Of a DNA stretch of 64,000 nt, positions 34,601 through 47,700 are shown in pieces. Under the pieces are notes generated by a model, which was not told the DNA's origin, searched no databases, and was given only the letters and a program-made list of their open reading frames with translations. Position 1 is the first letter of the stretch, and every line of letters starts with the position of its first letter. Source of the stretch: Branchiostoma lanceolatum (taxonomy: Eukaryota > Chordata > Leptocardii > Amphioxiformes > Branchiostomatidae); assembly GCF_035083965.1 (NCBI RefSeq), contig NC_089737.1, positions 14,683,029 to 14,747,028 of the forward strand, in the 5' to 3' direction. The position numbers and the translations under genes were made by a program.

Positions 34601-36103
34601 TTTGTCCGAGTTCAAATTGCAAAAATAACTGTCAAATTGTTTCGTCATTTTGTTGGTAGTACCCAGATGTACCAGAAAACTATGCTAATGAACTGAGCTT
34701 TAGAAGGGCTTTGTTTTTGTGTCAGGGACTACACCTTGATTTGACTATTTATTGCTGATAGCTTAAGTTAAAATATATTTTCATAGATTTATTCCTATAT
34801 TAATGCATACTTGTTATGTGCATTCTCTAGCAATGAAGCTGAATCGTCATTGAAGGGCTTACCCTTGCGAAACATTCGAGTACCTCAGCGTTGAGTGCCT
34901 TCATAATTTCTTACGTGTATCACATCAACAATCTAGGAACTAAAGGCCTCTGATTTGAGAAGAGTCTAACATTCATGCACCTATTTCAGCTACAGGTTGG
35001 GCTGTAGTAAAAAGCTGTAGGTAATATTAGTACATGTACTGATACAGAAAGTATTTGCTTTTTCACCTACTGAGAAGTCACAAAACTACCTAAAGATTAA
35101 GCTAAAATTCGTCTACCTCAGTACACACGTGTATGCGTGCACAGTGGTCTCTAGTGGATGTACATGTATGTAGGAGGTTAATCTTAGAATAGGAACTGCT
35201 ATAGGCAAATAGAAGTGTTCCGCAATGTGCCTTACGGTATAACACATGACATATGTGGACTTCTGATAACCCCCATGCAGAGCCTTTGTCCTTATATACT
35301 AGTACCACATAGTTAGGACACACAATAAGTGACTAAGGAACTTAGTGATTGACGTCTTAGAAAACAACAATCAATGTGTAAAAACAGCTTAATTCCATTT
35401 CAAGTGTCCGTATAACCCCCATTTAGAGCCCTAATTAACATTTCTAATCAATGTTACCATTTACTGTCATCTATCTGTGGTTTCCACACAGCGACACAAA
35501 AAAAGCCATGGCTTACACCTCAGTGAGACGTGATTACCTGATTTATTATTAGTCCAAAACACGAAAAATCCCCAGAAAGACCCCCAATTCACGACTCCCG
35601 TTATGCATGTCCCAATTTAACGACGCTTGTTTTTGACACAGTAGATGTTCCTCTCTCCAGCAAAGGTAAAACCATTCATCAATATTGTGGGAGATTGGAG
35701 AAAGAGCCCCTAAAAATGACATGAAAATTCTGCTTTCCTTGGTTCTGATAACCCCCAGCACACCCTCTCAACTTTGATGCTTGATCTTGAACTTTTCGTC
35801 AATGAAACTCTGGAAACCATGCTATATGTAAATATAAAACTTATGTCCATATCTTTATTGTAATTATTAGGGTGGCCATCGCAATCTCAGTAATTTTTAA
35901 CCATAAATTGTTCGATTTTTTAGGGTCTCCGAGGGGGGTCCCAGAACCACATAACGAAAAATACCTGAAGGGTTTTAGTTATATTGCTGTTCATAGTTCC
36001 ACATACCTATCACACATACAAAGTTTGAGCCGATTTGGCCGACCCCCATCTTCCCACCTCTGCCTGGTTTTCTCGTGCAATGACTCTTTAGAAAGCGTTG
36101 TAA
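34601..36103. other. Spacer between the two duplicated units
   Basis: No gene is recognised. Three short CTGATAACCCCCA/TATAACCCCCAT-type words, each followed by AGAGCC or CACACC, lie near 35265, 35410 and 35745 and hint at an old dispersed repeat. Otherwise plain AT-rich sequence. Confidence 0.5.
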
Positions 36104-36152
36104 ACAGAGTTATCATAGCTTATAATAAATTAATATCTCTAATCGAAATATA

Positions 36153-36368
36153 TTCTTTTACCAGCATGAGAGTTCATCTATGTTGGTAGAAATCATTCTG
36201 AAGCAGGGTTTAACCGTAATTTCACGAAAATTGGAAAGTCGAGGTTGGTGTTGTACAGCGGAAAATTTGTGTAAGTCCAATTCTTGTGCTGGAAATTACA
36301 GTTAAAACTTGTTTCAGAATGCATATGTTTGCTACCAACATAGATGGACTTTCAAGCTGGTAAAAGAA
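36153..36368. repeat. Palindrome upstream of ZP gene B
   Basis: Counterpart of 22974-23187: left arm from TCTTTTACCAGCATGAGAG, right arm ending CTTTCAAGCTGGTAAAAGA. It lies about 435 bp upstream of the copy B start codon. Confidence 0.8.
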
Positions 36369-36727
36369 TCTAATTCTTGATTTGTTAACTGTAACTTAAT
36401 TTTAGCTGATTTATCTGTCGCTAGTCAACAGCTAAAATTTCATCATCGCTTATATTTGATCTCTAATATTTGAGACAGTAATGTTTGTTCCAACGTTGAA
36501 ATTAAGTACCGTGACCTACTCCATTTTCCCCCAACCGCTATATTTTCCTGCCGCTATATCAAAGTGATTTACAGTATTTCGATTGGAGACTTGTTCCCGA
36601 ATGATTCTTTTACCAGCTAAATGAAAGTTATGAATATTCTTGCATCACAGCTACGCACGTGAGCGTATCAGCCAGGTGAGTGCCCCAGGTGAGGAGCGTA
36701 CACACCTGGGCCACGCCCCCTTGTCTC

Positions 36728-36735
36728 CTATAAAG
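36728..36735 (+). promoter_or_regulatory. TATA box of ZP gene B
   Basis: CTATAAAG lies 69-76 bp upstream of the start codon, after CACCTGGGCCACGCCCCC. It is closer to the TATA consensus than the CATAAAAG of copy A. The flanking block is otherwise nearly identical between the copies. Confidence 0.7.
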
Positions 36736-36803
36736 GCGGCACGAGTTCTGGGTTCGTTCATTCCCTTCTGCGCGGTGTTGTAGGAAGGTATCAGTGCTTC
36801 AGC

Positions 36804-39800
36804 ATGGCGGGCACGATGTGGGCGTTCCGCGCTGCGTGCGTTCTTCTCTGTCTCGGGGTTGTGATCGGCTACCCCTCACGAGGTAAGAGTTCTTTGAAAT
36901 ACATTTCCACGTGCTTTCCTGTATTGTAGTTTTGTACCCTTCCAAGCTCGGCCACCCCTCACGAGGCAAGGGCTCTCAAAATCTATGTGAAACTGTGCTG
37001 TCTTGTATTTCATGCAATGTGGATTAGAGTGTAGCTTTGTGCCAACCGTGCTCTAAAATTTCCTTATCAGTTAAGTTGTACTGAAATTCTGCAGGAGGTA
37101 ATATTTCTTCAAAATCGATCTCAAGGTGTTTTCCTGGATTGTGGTTTTGAAGAGTGTAGTTTTCTACCTCTCCAAGCTTGGTTACCCTTCAAGTCGTAAT
37201 TTATTAGGTATCTTAAACCCGTTGCCTTTCGTACATCGTGGTTTTAGAGTAATTCTGTACCTCTCCAAGCTACAAATTTTGTTCAAACGCCGTCTGAACT
37301 CTTAAATTTACCCCTGACTCAAAAGGCGCAGGAAACTCTCTAGAAACCAGAGATGAAGCGTTTGGTTTGGTCTGCATAGTTGTTCAAAATAGTTTTGTTT
37401 AGATGTTGGAAAACCTCTCGTATGCCGTTGGATATGTTCTTGTACGAAAAATTTGCCATTCTGAAAAACTCTTTACTTTCATCAGCATTGTTTCAAGAAC
37501 TGCTCTAATATTTGTACCGTATTTCAAAGAAATTGCCCCCGGTCGCTGTTCATAAATCGTGTATTCAACTCTCATTCTGTGTTGTATACTAGTAATTAGT
37601 TTAAATATCTTTTTATCTATTTTCCAGGCAGCAAAGCCAGAAACTTCATTGACGAGGACGAGCTCCGCACCATGCTGACCCGGCTGGTGAGGACACGAGA
37701 CGTGGACAGACTCCTGCACCAGAACGAGCAGCGAGAGAACTCCGGCGAAGGGTCCGGAGAAACTATCGTGGTGGAATTCCCAGGAGAAGGTAAAACTGAA
37801 CTCGTATTGGTGTCAATGTAGAAATTCAAGCCACTTAGAATTTAAATCGTATCAATGGCCATGTGCTTTGAAACTCAGTCAAATTTCCTGCAAGCGTTCT
37901 TGTATATTACAAATGTTTCAATGAAAATCTGTAGTAACTTTGATAACTTAGCAATTGCATTCAGGACCCGACAAACTGAAACAAGCCCCAATATTCATAA
38001 AACACATTTTGGCCTTGTACTAGATAGAATACACCAGCACCATGCACGTGTATCTCATTGCCTCATGCTGTTTTTTTTGTGTTTTTTTTTTCTTTCAGTG
38101 AAAGAAGGCTCTGGCGAGGGAAGCGGTGAGACAGGCGGCGCATTCGAAGGATTCCCTGGCGACTGTAAGTTTGTATATAAATAACTTGGGATTTGTCGAC
38201 TGTTTTAGTCCATAAACGTCGTTGTTCTCATATTAGCTAATTTCATTTGCCCTACCCTATTCTCTGCACATCTTGCTTCATTGTGAAGTTTTTGCTTTGT
38301 TTCACTTCGCATTTTTCGACACGTTTACTACGTGGAAGTCGTACATAGCTCCTAATATTCACTGATATCAGCAAGTCGTTGTCCTATCCTATGCAGATCT
38401 TCCTCCATTCTCATCACGATTTTGCTTGGTTTCTTTCTTGTTTTGTTTTTATTAAACAACACAACAGATAGACAAGATGGCAACGTACTCAAGTTAATAA
38501 AACTTATATCAACGCGCCATCATACAAAACAGGAATGTATTTAAACAGTTCTTGTTGGCTTCAAACTAGCTTACTCGATGGTTTGTATCTTGTCAACAAC
38601 TTTTCACCCCGCACTTTTACTCCACTGCATCTTATCAACTATGACAAACTAGCGCTCTTGTTTGTCTTTTCCTTTCCAGTGAAGTATTACGGCCACGGCT
38701 ACGGCGGCTACCGCCCCTACGGCTTCGGTGCACCCGTCTCAGGCCCAGTCGAGGGCTCAGGAGAGGAAGGAGGCAGTGGATTCATAGGAGCAGGTACAAG
38801 TCTTAAAGAAAAATACAATTCTACAGTCCCATTTTTCTTCAGTTTTGTATTCGTAAGACTGGTCAGATATCTATACTAGAAGAATACAGAGTAAAGTTGA
38901 GGCATCGTGCTTAATTTCAACATCGTTAGTGTTTTAAATCAGTTGAACACTAAGACTAGCAATTTTCACCCTCTTCGAACTTGTGACAGAAAGATTGCCA
39001 AATTGGTTCAATTCCACGTACATCTATTTCGGAATATACTGAAAAGTTACGTTGTTTTGGTTTCAGTGAAAGAGGGAGGCGAAGAGGGAAGCGGTGATGA
39101 ACAAGAGGACGAACCAGTTCAACAGTATTTTTCCTGCATTTTCTAAATAAAATTCCTAGCGTTTCTTTGAAGATCATTCCAAAACTACTAACTTTGTGAC
39201 TCATCTACCCAGATGTGTTGTAGCCATAGCCTGTAGTCGCTTCCATGGTAACGGTTGCCATGTTAACGTTCTCCAGGTGCCCGGATGGAGACTTCATCTC
39301 TGCCAGCTGGCGCTGTGACGGAAGAACTGATTGCGATGATGGCTCGGATGAACAGGGCTGCGAAGGTGACTAACTTGATACATTGTATCCTTTTTGTCGC
39401 ATATGTGTCGTATCACGACGTCTTGTGCCATAGTGTTACAAATTTTTCAATATTTCAAAACATTTGGAATGCATCCGTATTTCTGAACTTCCAAATCAAT
39501 CCTGTACCATGACATGGACGATTGCAATGAAGGTATTGCGTGTGGTTTGTGTTACGTTATTTTGCCATCTCATCTCTAATCTACTAGACTAGAATACTCC
39601 GGGGAAATTGTAAAATCTTGATCAGTTGAGTTAGTTTGACTAAGCTTTCCTGTTGATAGTCTTCTATTCCAATTTCGCGTTTTCGTGTAGCCTTTTGTAA
39701 CCTCTTGCATTTTTTATATTGCCTGCCAACAACAACACATTTCTTACGTCTCGTTCCCAGAGCTGTGTGAGGGTCTCGGTTACCCGGGTGACCGGGACTG

Positions 39801-42800
39801 CCGCTGCGCCAACTGCAAAGCGGACCGGCCGTCCCTGAACTGCGCATGCCCGCCCAGCCAGTGTAAGGATATCCTAGAGGACAAGTGTGACCGTAAGTAA
39901 AACAATATTCTAATTTTTGGCATCTTTACTAGTTTTTGGTGACGGGAAACTATTTGTTTCCTTCTTAAATTGTTTTTGAGGCAGGCCAAATTTTCATCTT
40001 GATAAATTAACGTTACCGTTATGCATGACACAACAGCCAGAAGGTTTAGCCATTTACGATGTACTTTTCTTGTCGGTCTGCAATCTACATGCATATTCCT
40101 CTTAACCGGTCTGTCTCTTGCATATAATTTTTGCAACTGACAAATTTTTCTACTTGTAGAATATGATTGTCATTTTTGACTTTTTAGAATGTTCATTTGC
40201 CTAAATTCGTAGCATTTTCTCTCCAGCTATTGCCATTGTATGTTTCTGTCGATCTTCATTGCATATTCTTGTCAACAGATTTCAATCTCTTTATAATTTT
40301 TCCCTAGAACTGACTATCCTGACCGTACCTCCGTTCGACATGGCCAACGCGGCCGTGAGGCACGGCGTCCCCAACTCGGGCCGGGTCGTCGGCGGCGCCA
40401 TGCGGGCCGACATGGTCTTCATCACCGACGGATCCGCCAGCATCGGTACCTTCAACTTCGAGGAGATCAAGAAGTTCATGCGGCAGATGGTCGAGGGCCT
40501 CACCGTGTCGCTTACTTCATTCAGGTAAGCTAGATGGTTAAATTTGCGTTCAGTTCAACAAACCTGCAACTTTTCTTAGACTTTCGGGCCGCATCTAAAG
40601 CATTCCTCGCCTCTTCTATCAAAATGGCGCAAAGTTAAATCATGTTCTTTTAGATATTACAACATCATTACGTTGGGCTTTAGTGAAATAGTACTAGTAT
40701 TCGTTAGATTTGCTTTCAACAAGATTGCGACTTTGATTTCGGCTGTACCTGAAGCATTTCTCGTATTTTTTTCCATTAAGTCCCATTGCTGCTTTCAATG
40801 TCGAATCATGCTTTGGACTTGTCGATGATCAAATAATTAATGCATAACATGACTCCAACAACTTGCGCATTATTGAACATATATTATTGAACACAGTACT
40901 AGATTTTAGCCGTGCAAGTAATGCTTGCTAGAAGCTATGAAAGCCTCTGGAAAGTGGTTAACATTTTTTTTTAATTCTACGTTTTCTTTAATCTTGTATT
41001 TTCCAGGATTGGCGCAATGCAATTTGCTTATTCCAACCGAGAGGAGTTTGGGCTCGAAGATAACTATGACAACGCCGGAGTTGACGCCGCCATCTGCGCC
41101 ATTCCTTATATGGACGGACCTGGAACTTACACCGGGGAGGCCATCTTGTTCGCCAAGGACTACATGTTCGGTAAGGTCACGCCCCTTTACCCAACTTGAC
41201 CTTGCTTTCCGGTACAGAATTCAAAGTAACGTAAAATCTATCCATCGAGTTGATGTCATTCACTTGTAAATGGTTGATAGAAATTATAGATAAAAATTGT
41301 TCGGTGCTTTAATATTTCCGATGACAATACCTATCAAACTTTACCTATCCGAACACGAACAATCAACTTGCTCTTTTCTAAGTTGTCCGACCTACCTTTT
41401 CAATTTTCTGCGTTAACTTTTTCTCGTAGCACTCTTGACCTTCTCGAGTAAATATTCGATGTATTGTATCCTTTTCTGCAGCCCCGATCAGACCGGAAAT
41501 ACGTCACGTTGGCATAGTGATCACGGACGGAAAGACTTCGATCGGCGCCATGGACGTTGGAACCGCGTCCGGCTCTGCGCAGAGTGCGGTAAGGGCCAAG
41601 TACTACTCTACAAGCAGATACCTGCTCAACGATAATTTTCTATGTGTAGTTTGTAGAGTCCTGCAAGGAATGGTTCTCTCCTTGGTACTGAATGTGTAGT
41701 CTTTAGCTGTTCCATTGTGCATTCACAAGTTGAAAGAATCGTAACTGTAGGCTTGGTTACTACATTCGTTGCATAAACACCAAAACGTACACAAATGTTT
41801 TTTTTTAAACTTTACATTTGTTTTTTCTTTCATTCCCCTTGTTTCCGATACTTCCATTGTTGCTACATTCAAAGGTTTTATCAGAACGTTTTAAACTCTA
41901 ACCTTGAATAGTTCATCAGGGTGCTAAATAAGTTTTTTTAATGTATGCATTTTGCTTTAATTCTCTACATGAACTTATTTCTCTACTTTGCACTGATACA
42001 TTGAAGTTCATGTACTGTTCAAAAGTTTGACATTGTTGTCTCGTTCCCAGGGTCTCGTTCAAAAGTTTGAAATTGTCCTCTCGTTCCCAAGGTCTCGTTC
42101 AAAAGTTTGAAATTGTTGTCTCGTTCCCAGGGCATCGTGCTATACGCCATCGGGATCGGACTGATGAATGACGCGGCGTACAACGCGCAGCTGCAGGCCA
42201 TCGCGGGGACTTCTGGGAAGGTGTTCCACGTCGGCGATTTCAGCGCGCTGTCCGGTATCATCAGCGCCCTGCTGGCAGACATCTTCGCTCTGCCGCCACC
42301 CGCCCTCCGTAAGTATCATGTCTAACTTTTGCGAATGCAGTAGTTTTATACTGCTCATTTTCCGGTGACATCTCCGAGAATTCATCACAGCGTGCATCTT
42401 CTCTGTATGACTACTATGAAACGTTTATCTGCCAATCAAAACAGCCCCAAAAACCTCTCCTTTCTACCGCAAAATGAAATAGCGAAAGTAAATGACTTTA
42501 CAAAATAGCGTTTTGCAACGTTACGTGAGTGGTGACTTTGAATGATAGTGTATTCATTTCAGAGAATTGCCTCCTTTTCATTTGACATTCTGCCCAAGTT
42601 TATGCAAATATCTGCTTTAACTTGTACTTGTGTTCCAGCGGTTCCTGCCCCGGCTCCGTATCCGGCTCCAGCGCCATATCCGGTTCCGGCTCCAGCACCG
42701 TATCCGGTGCCTTCCCCCGCACCATATCCGGCTCCAGCCCCATATCCGGTTCCGGCTCCTGCTCCATACCCAGTTCCAGCTCCAGCCCCATATCCGGTTC

Positions 42801-45800
42801 CGTCTCCAGCACCACCTGCTCCGTATCCGGCCCCAGTTCCAGCTCCGGCACCATATCCGGTTCCAGCTCCGGCACCATATCCGGTTCCGGCTCCTGCACC
42901 GGCCCCGGTTCCAGCTCCAGCACCATATCCAGTTCCGGCCCCCGCTCCATACCCAGTTCCTGCACCTGCTCCGGTTCCGGCACCTGCACCATATCCAGTT
43001 CCGGCCCCCGCTCCATACCCAGTTCCTGCACCTGCTCCGGTTCCGGCACCTGCACCATATCCAGTTCCGGCTCCAGCTCCGTATCCGGCTCCGGCACCAG
43101 CCCCAGTTCCGGCTCCCGCTCCATACCCAGTTCCGGCACCTGCTCCATATCCGATTCCCGCTCCGGCGCCTGCTCCTCCTCCCCCTCCTCCACAGCCACT
43201 CCCTCCACCGCCCCCAGCACCCGCTCCTGTTCCGGCCCCTGCTCCTCCTCCTCCCCCTGCTCCGGTTCCAGCGCCTGCTCCATATCCGGTTCCAGCACCT
43301 GCTCCGTACCCTGCTCCCGCTCCCGCTCCATATCCGGTTCCGGCCCCTGCTCCATACCCTGCTCCCGCTCCTCCCCCTCCTCCTCCCCCTGCTCCGGCCC
43401 CGCCGCCACCACCACCCCCTCAGCCACTCCCTCCTCCTGCTCCGGCTCCTTATCCGGTTCCAGCTCCTGCTCCTGCTCCTCCTCCTCCACCTCCCCCCGC
43501 TCCGGCTCCATATCCGATTCCAGCGCCTACTCCGGCCCCTCCTCCTCCCCCACCACCACCACCACAGCCGCCAATCCTTCCGCCGCCTCCTCCCCCTCCT
43601 CCACCTCCTCCTCCTCCTCCAAGCGTGGAAGTCTCCTGCTCCGACAGCACCCTGGAGATCGACCTTGCCGCCTCGTCCTTCCCGACCGTGCGCACCTCCA
43701 ACCTGCGCCTTGTGGACGCCGCCTGCCGAGCCACCAGTAACGGAACCCACATGATCATGAAGTCTCCACTCAACGCCTGCGGAACTACCTCTTACGTGAG
43801 TTACGTTTAATGTATCTTTTTTGGCGACGCCTCGGGGCCTAGCCTTAGCATGAAGTCTTCGCTTAACGGCAACGGAACAACTTCCCACGCGAGTTAACAT
43901 TTATGAATCTTTTAGGCTAGCTCCTGAGGCATTCCCAAAAACATTTTATACTAGACGTTCTCTTACTTGAGTTAAGAGAAATACTTTCTCTGTAATAGAA
44001 CCGCCATCTTTTAGAACTCATATGACATCTTTTCTTAATCTTCTTACTATTTCTCTTAAATTTCAGGAAACACCTGACTACATCATTTACGACAACGTTG
44101 TGACCGACGAGTCTCTCGCGAGAGCCGGCGAAATTATCCGAGACTGCGGATTCGAGATGAGAATCCAGTGCCAGATCCCGCGCAGGCTTCAAGTGTCCGG
44201 AGACTTCGATCCAATCCAGGTCCCAGAAATGTAAGATTCAAGCTTCCTCTTTTTAGTTTCCAAGTTTTCTAGACAGGGGGTTTCACAAAGCAAGATACTA
44301 CTTAACGTTGACTTTCTTGTAACTCACGCTTAGATGCTTGAACCTTAAGTATATGGCCCTCCTCTCTAAAGACACTTGTTAAAACCTTCAAAAGCTGAAG
44401 TTTGATATCCATTTCGTTCTTGTAGGTATGCCGCCGTTGGCACTGGTGACATCAACGTGATCATGCACTTCTGCACGGACAGCGTCTGCTCCAACTTCAA
44501 GCCGTACCCCGTCACCTATCGGGTCTGCGAACAGGTACGGACAAGCCCCACCCCTTGGTTGTTGCCAAAATGTTCACTTCTGTATATCAACGATTTGACC
44601 AGAATCCTAAGATTGACGATTTACACAAATCCTTGTAAACTTTGTATCGGTAGATCGTCTCAGTGCTTTCGAAGCGCTGGACACCTTTTGCACGTAACAG
44701 ACCAGCATATTCGTCAACACAGCTGTTAACTGTCTAATTCGGTGTTAACGTTGGGTAACCTAAATTCGTGGGGTACTTAAAGTCGGGATTTTTCGAAAAC
44801 GGGGTATTTAGGGATATGTGCTAGATGCAAAATCAGTTATAACCCCAGCAATGCAAAGCAGATAGACTAACGTATTCAGAACCCTGGCTGAAAAGCTTCG
44901 ATAACCATGCATTAGAAGTTGGCGACGTCAAAAACTCTCCGTCCCTTATTGACAGAGTCTGGGGGCTTCGTGGGAGAATCACCCAGCACGGTTGTTCGCT
45001 GGTTTATAAGACAAATGTCACATCTCCTGCCTGCTAAACACAATTATTTATAAGACAACTTATTACAATCTCTTTTGCTAACCTGGAAGTGTGATCAATC
45101 ATCAAAACTCCTCTCTGTTGCTACAACCTACGGCACGTGTATTTTCCCGCCGCCATATTGTTAACCAGAATCCTGTTGTCAAGCAGACGACAAAGGTTTG
45201 TGAGGAACACTTTTTTGTCTAAATGCTGCGTGTGATAGTGGACTGAGGAAGATATTTTCCTCAAAGTTTGCTCCTAACACAACAAGGAACACATGGACAT
45301 AGTAGTATTACCATTGCTACGGCATCCAGCTAACTTCCCATGAATAATGTAACGTTACACGTTGCCCGATGATGACGATGGGCCGACTTTGAGTGAAGTT
45401 CTACCGACTCAACACACGGGTTGTTCCCGAACTGGCCTGATGTGTGCGGTACGGCCGTTTTTTCATGTATTTTTTTACTTGGACACGTCTATATCCATAG
45501 CACTCTCCTCAAGCCAAGGATGGAACGAATAGCTGCTGTATAAAATGTAATTAGCGGTAAGATATTCAAGACGAATCTTCTCTCCCGAATTAATGTGCCC
45601 CCCTGTCCGACAGCACCGTAATTGTGCGTGCGGCGGACGGTAGTTTCAAGTTGAAATATTATGGTGTCAGCACGACTAGAGACAAAATCTACCATATATA
45701 TGATTAGTGCAAAGATAGTACATGATACTGACAGAATAATAGAAAAAAAGGATGGTTTATTGTTCTGCTAGATTGATTTCAGTCAACCATTATCGGAAAA

Positions 45801-47214
45801 ATCCCGAATTTAGGTTACCCAACGTTAAATCAGATGAAAGAACGTATTTTTTACGTACTTTTATGGTATAAAGTTTGACGTGATTCCGTCCTTGTCATTT
45901 GTCCTGAAACTTCTCGTCCTCACCTTGACCTTTTGCCCTTGACAGGTTTACGTCGAAGTCCAGCTGTTGTCCTCTGACCCCGACCTGAGCATCCTGGTCC
46001 TGACTGGCGAAGCCACGCCCTCCATGTCGCGAACCGGCGGCCCTCTTTATGACATCATTAACCAAGGGTGAGTCTGGCGATCTGTAATCTACAAGCAGAT
46101 GTAAGGCGTCGGTTCGTTTCTGTTCTTTACCGTTTTGTCAGCTTTTCGAGATGACTTAGCTGACGTTAACAAGCTCAATTTGAAGCAAGATTGGAGGCTA
46201 AATCTTTAGTTATTTTTCTAGCTGCTCTTCTGTTAGCGGCGGTTTGTCATTTACAAAACAGCAGCTTATATTAGTGAAAATACTATTTAGCTTATTCAGA
46301 ATCAGCGTTGGCAGCATTCAGAAGCGTAACATTGCACTGGTGATTTCTCCATTCATAAGTTATGCTACAGTTAGACATTGTGTCTTGGTCTCATTGCCTT
46401 CTACCCATAGCTGTGGAGTTGCATTGGTTTGTCTAAACATTATAATCTTAGTCTGATCTTCTATACTTTTATATGAACGTAGCAAAACTGATATTATTTG
46501 TATTTCTTTCCTCCAGCTGCGGAGTGGACCCGACCTACGTGGTGTACCCGGCCCCGAACCATGCCGTCATCCGCTTCGGCTTCCAAGCCTTCAAGTTCGC
46601 CACGGACTACCCCAAGGTCTACCTGCACGCTGACGTCCTCATCTGCAAGTCTTCCACTGTCGGCAACCGCTGCTCTCAAGGTCAGGAAATGTCTTAAAGA
46701 CGTTCAGCACTTTCTTAAAATCTCACTACATTAAGATATAGTAGCTTTTAACCTGTTTCCAGTTGCTACCTTTTGACCTCTTCAATGTTATCACATGTAG
46801 ATTGATATTTGTAAGGTGTTTATCCACTGCTACTCTAAAGGGTACCAGTCTTACTCAGACGACGTTCGTTAATTTGTTACTTTCTCATCTTAATATTTGT
46901 ACATTGTGTGGCACAGCTCGTCAGGTCATGTTGTTTAGTTTAATTTTTCGTATTTATTGTAGTCCATCCGTACAACCACCCTTCAACGTAGCAAACTGAC
47001 TACTTGGTTAATAAGCTAGTTGATAAAATTCGTACATTTGGAGTGCAACCATGACCAACATCTTTTACATTTTTCCTCTGCAGGTTGTGCCACTGCCGGT
47101 AGGCGGCGCCGCGACCTCGCAACGACGCCAGGCGTGGCCCTGTATCACGTGACTGCTCCAGCACCCATGATCCTTTTCGACGACGTGGACGAGACTCTCG
47201 TTCCCCAATCGTAA
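36804..47214 (+). CDS. Secreted LDLa-VWA-proline-rich-ZP protein, copy B
   Basis: Tandem paralog of the gene at 23518-33594 with the same domain order. Exons: 36804-36882, 37628-37789, 38099-38164, 38680-38793, 39067-39124, 39277-39365, 39761-39892, 40308-40524, 41007-41170, 41482-41588, 42131-42308, 42639-43795, 44067-44230, 44426-44534, 45946-46067, 46517-46680 and 47084-47214; 1070 residues if all are spliced. Length differences from copy A are all multiples of three: one residue lost in exon 4 (KYYGHG for KAYYGHG), two gained in exon 8 (GVPNSGR for GVSGR) and six net gained in the proline-rich exon 12. MIDAS DGSAS, the ZP cysteines and the RRRR site are kept. The exon 5 donor is GTATTT where copy A has GTGAGT, through a 4-base deletion. 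If it is not used, the frame ends six codons later, so this copy may be partly impaired. The open frame across the other 16 exons argues against an old pseudogene. Confidence 0.85.
41606..41658. other. Micro-inverted intron segment, copy B orientation
   Basis: Same site as 28476-28544 in copy A: CTCTACA (41606-41612) and TGTAGAG (41652-41658) flank 39 bases that match copy A only in reverse complement (AGCAGATACCTGCTCAAC versus GTTGAGCAGGTATCTGCT). Confidence 0.75.
42017..42130 (+). repeat. 40-bp triplication of the exon 11 acceptor region (copy B)
   Basis: Same three-unit array as in copy A. In copy B the first unit reads TTCCCAGGG, a full AG acceptor identical to the real one. Its use would add 80 nt and shift the frame. 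Confidence 0.85.
44745..45828. mobile_element. TTAA-flanked 1.1-kb non-autonomous transposon in intron 14 of copy B
   Basis: TTAA at 44745-44748 and 45825-45828 flank ends beginning CGTTGGGTAACCTAAATTCG and finishing with the near complement (GAATTTAGGTTACCCAACG). The longer terminal region also pairs (GGGATTTTTC with GAAAAATCCC). The element itself is 44749-45824, 1076 bp. Copy A has an uninterrupted site containing one TTAA near 31817. TTAA duplication is the mark of the piggyBac superfamily, but the terminal bases are not the classic CCC/GGG and no transposase frame is visible, so family is tentative. Confidence 0.9.
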
Positions 47215-47461
47215 GAGGTAAATATACAAAATGTTCTTGATTTCTCTAGTTGAAGTTTTGCAGTAATCATATCATAATCAAGAAACCACGTCTTTCACAA
47301 GTTTAGACCCTTCCAAGCAGCCATCTTGGAAGCTCTAAAGCATAGCTTATTTCTGTATCCATTGTCCCCTTGGTTATTTTTTGCTTTAACTTTTTTGATT
47401 TCTCCTTTAGTTTAAAGAATTTACAATGACTTTGTAAATGACCTTGTTCCTTTTTTTTCAG

Positions 47462-47700
47462 GTGATGGGAGATGTTCGACTGTTCGGCGGAGTCACGTGA
47501 TCACATTCAACCTTCCTACGAGAATTCCGCGCAGCACGATTTGATGACGTAACCGCACGATTTGATGACGTAAACGAACAGTCGAACGCCTTGTAAATAT
47601 TGTATAGTACAATGCCCTACCAAAAATGTCTTCTACAAATGAATGAGAATTGAATATTGTGTGAAGATCCGAAGTTGAATAAATTATGCCATAACGCGTT
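47462..47700 (+). other. 3' UTR exon of ZP copy B with poly(A) signal
   Basis: Begins after TTTTTTTTCAG. AATAAA is at 47678-47683. The 12-bp stem GTTCGACTGTTC / GAACAGTCGAAC is kept perfectly at 47474-47485 and 47576-47587 although nearby bases differ from copy A. Confidence 0.7.

Noticed and set aside
42600..43900. Matching long overlapping frames over the proline-rich exon of ZP copy B
   Set aside because: Same composition artefact as in copy A; the antisense Arg/Trp-rich and Glu/Pro-rich frames have no splice context or family match.
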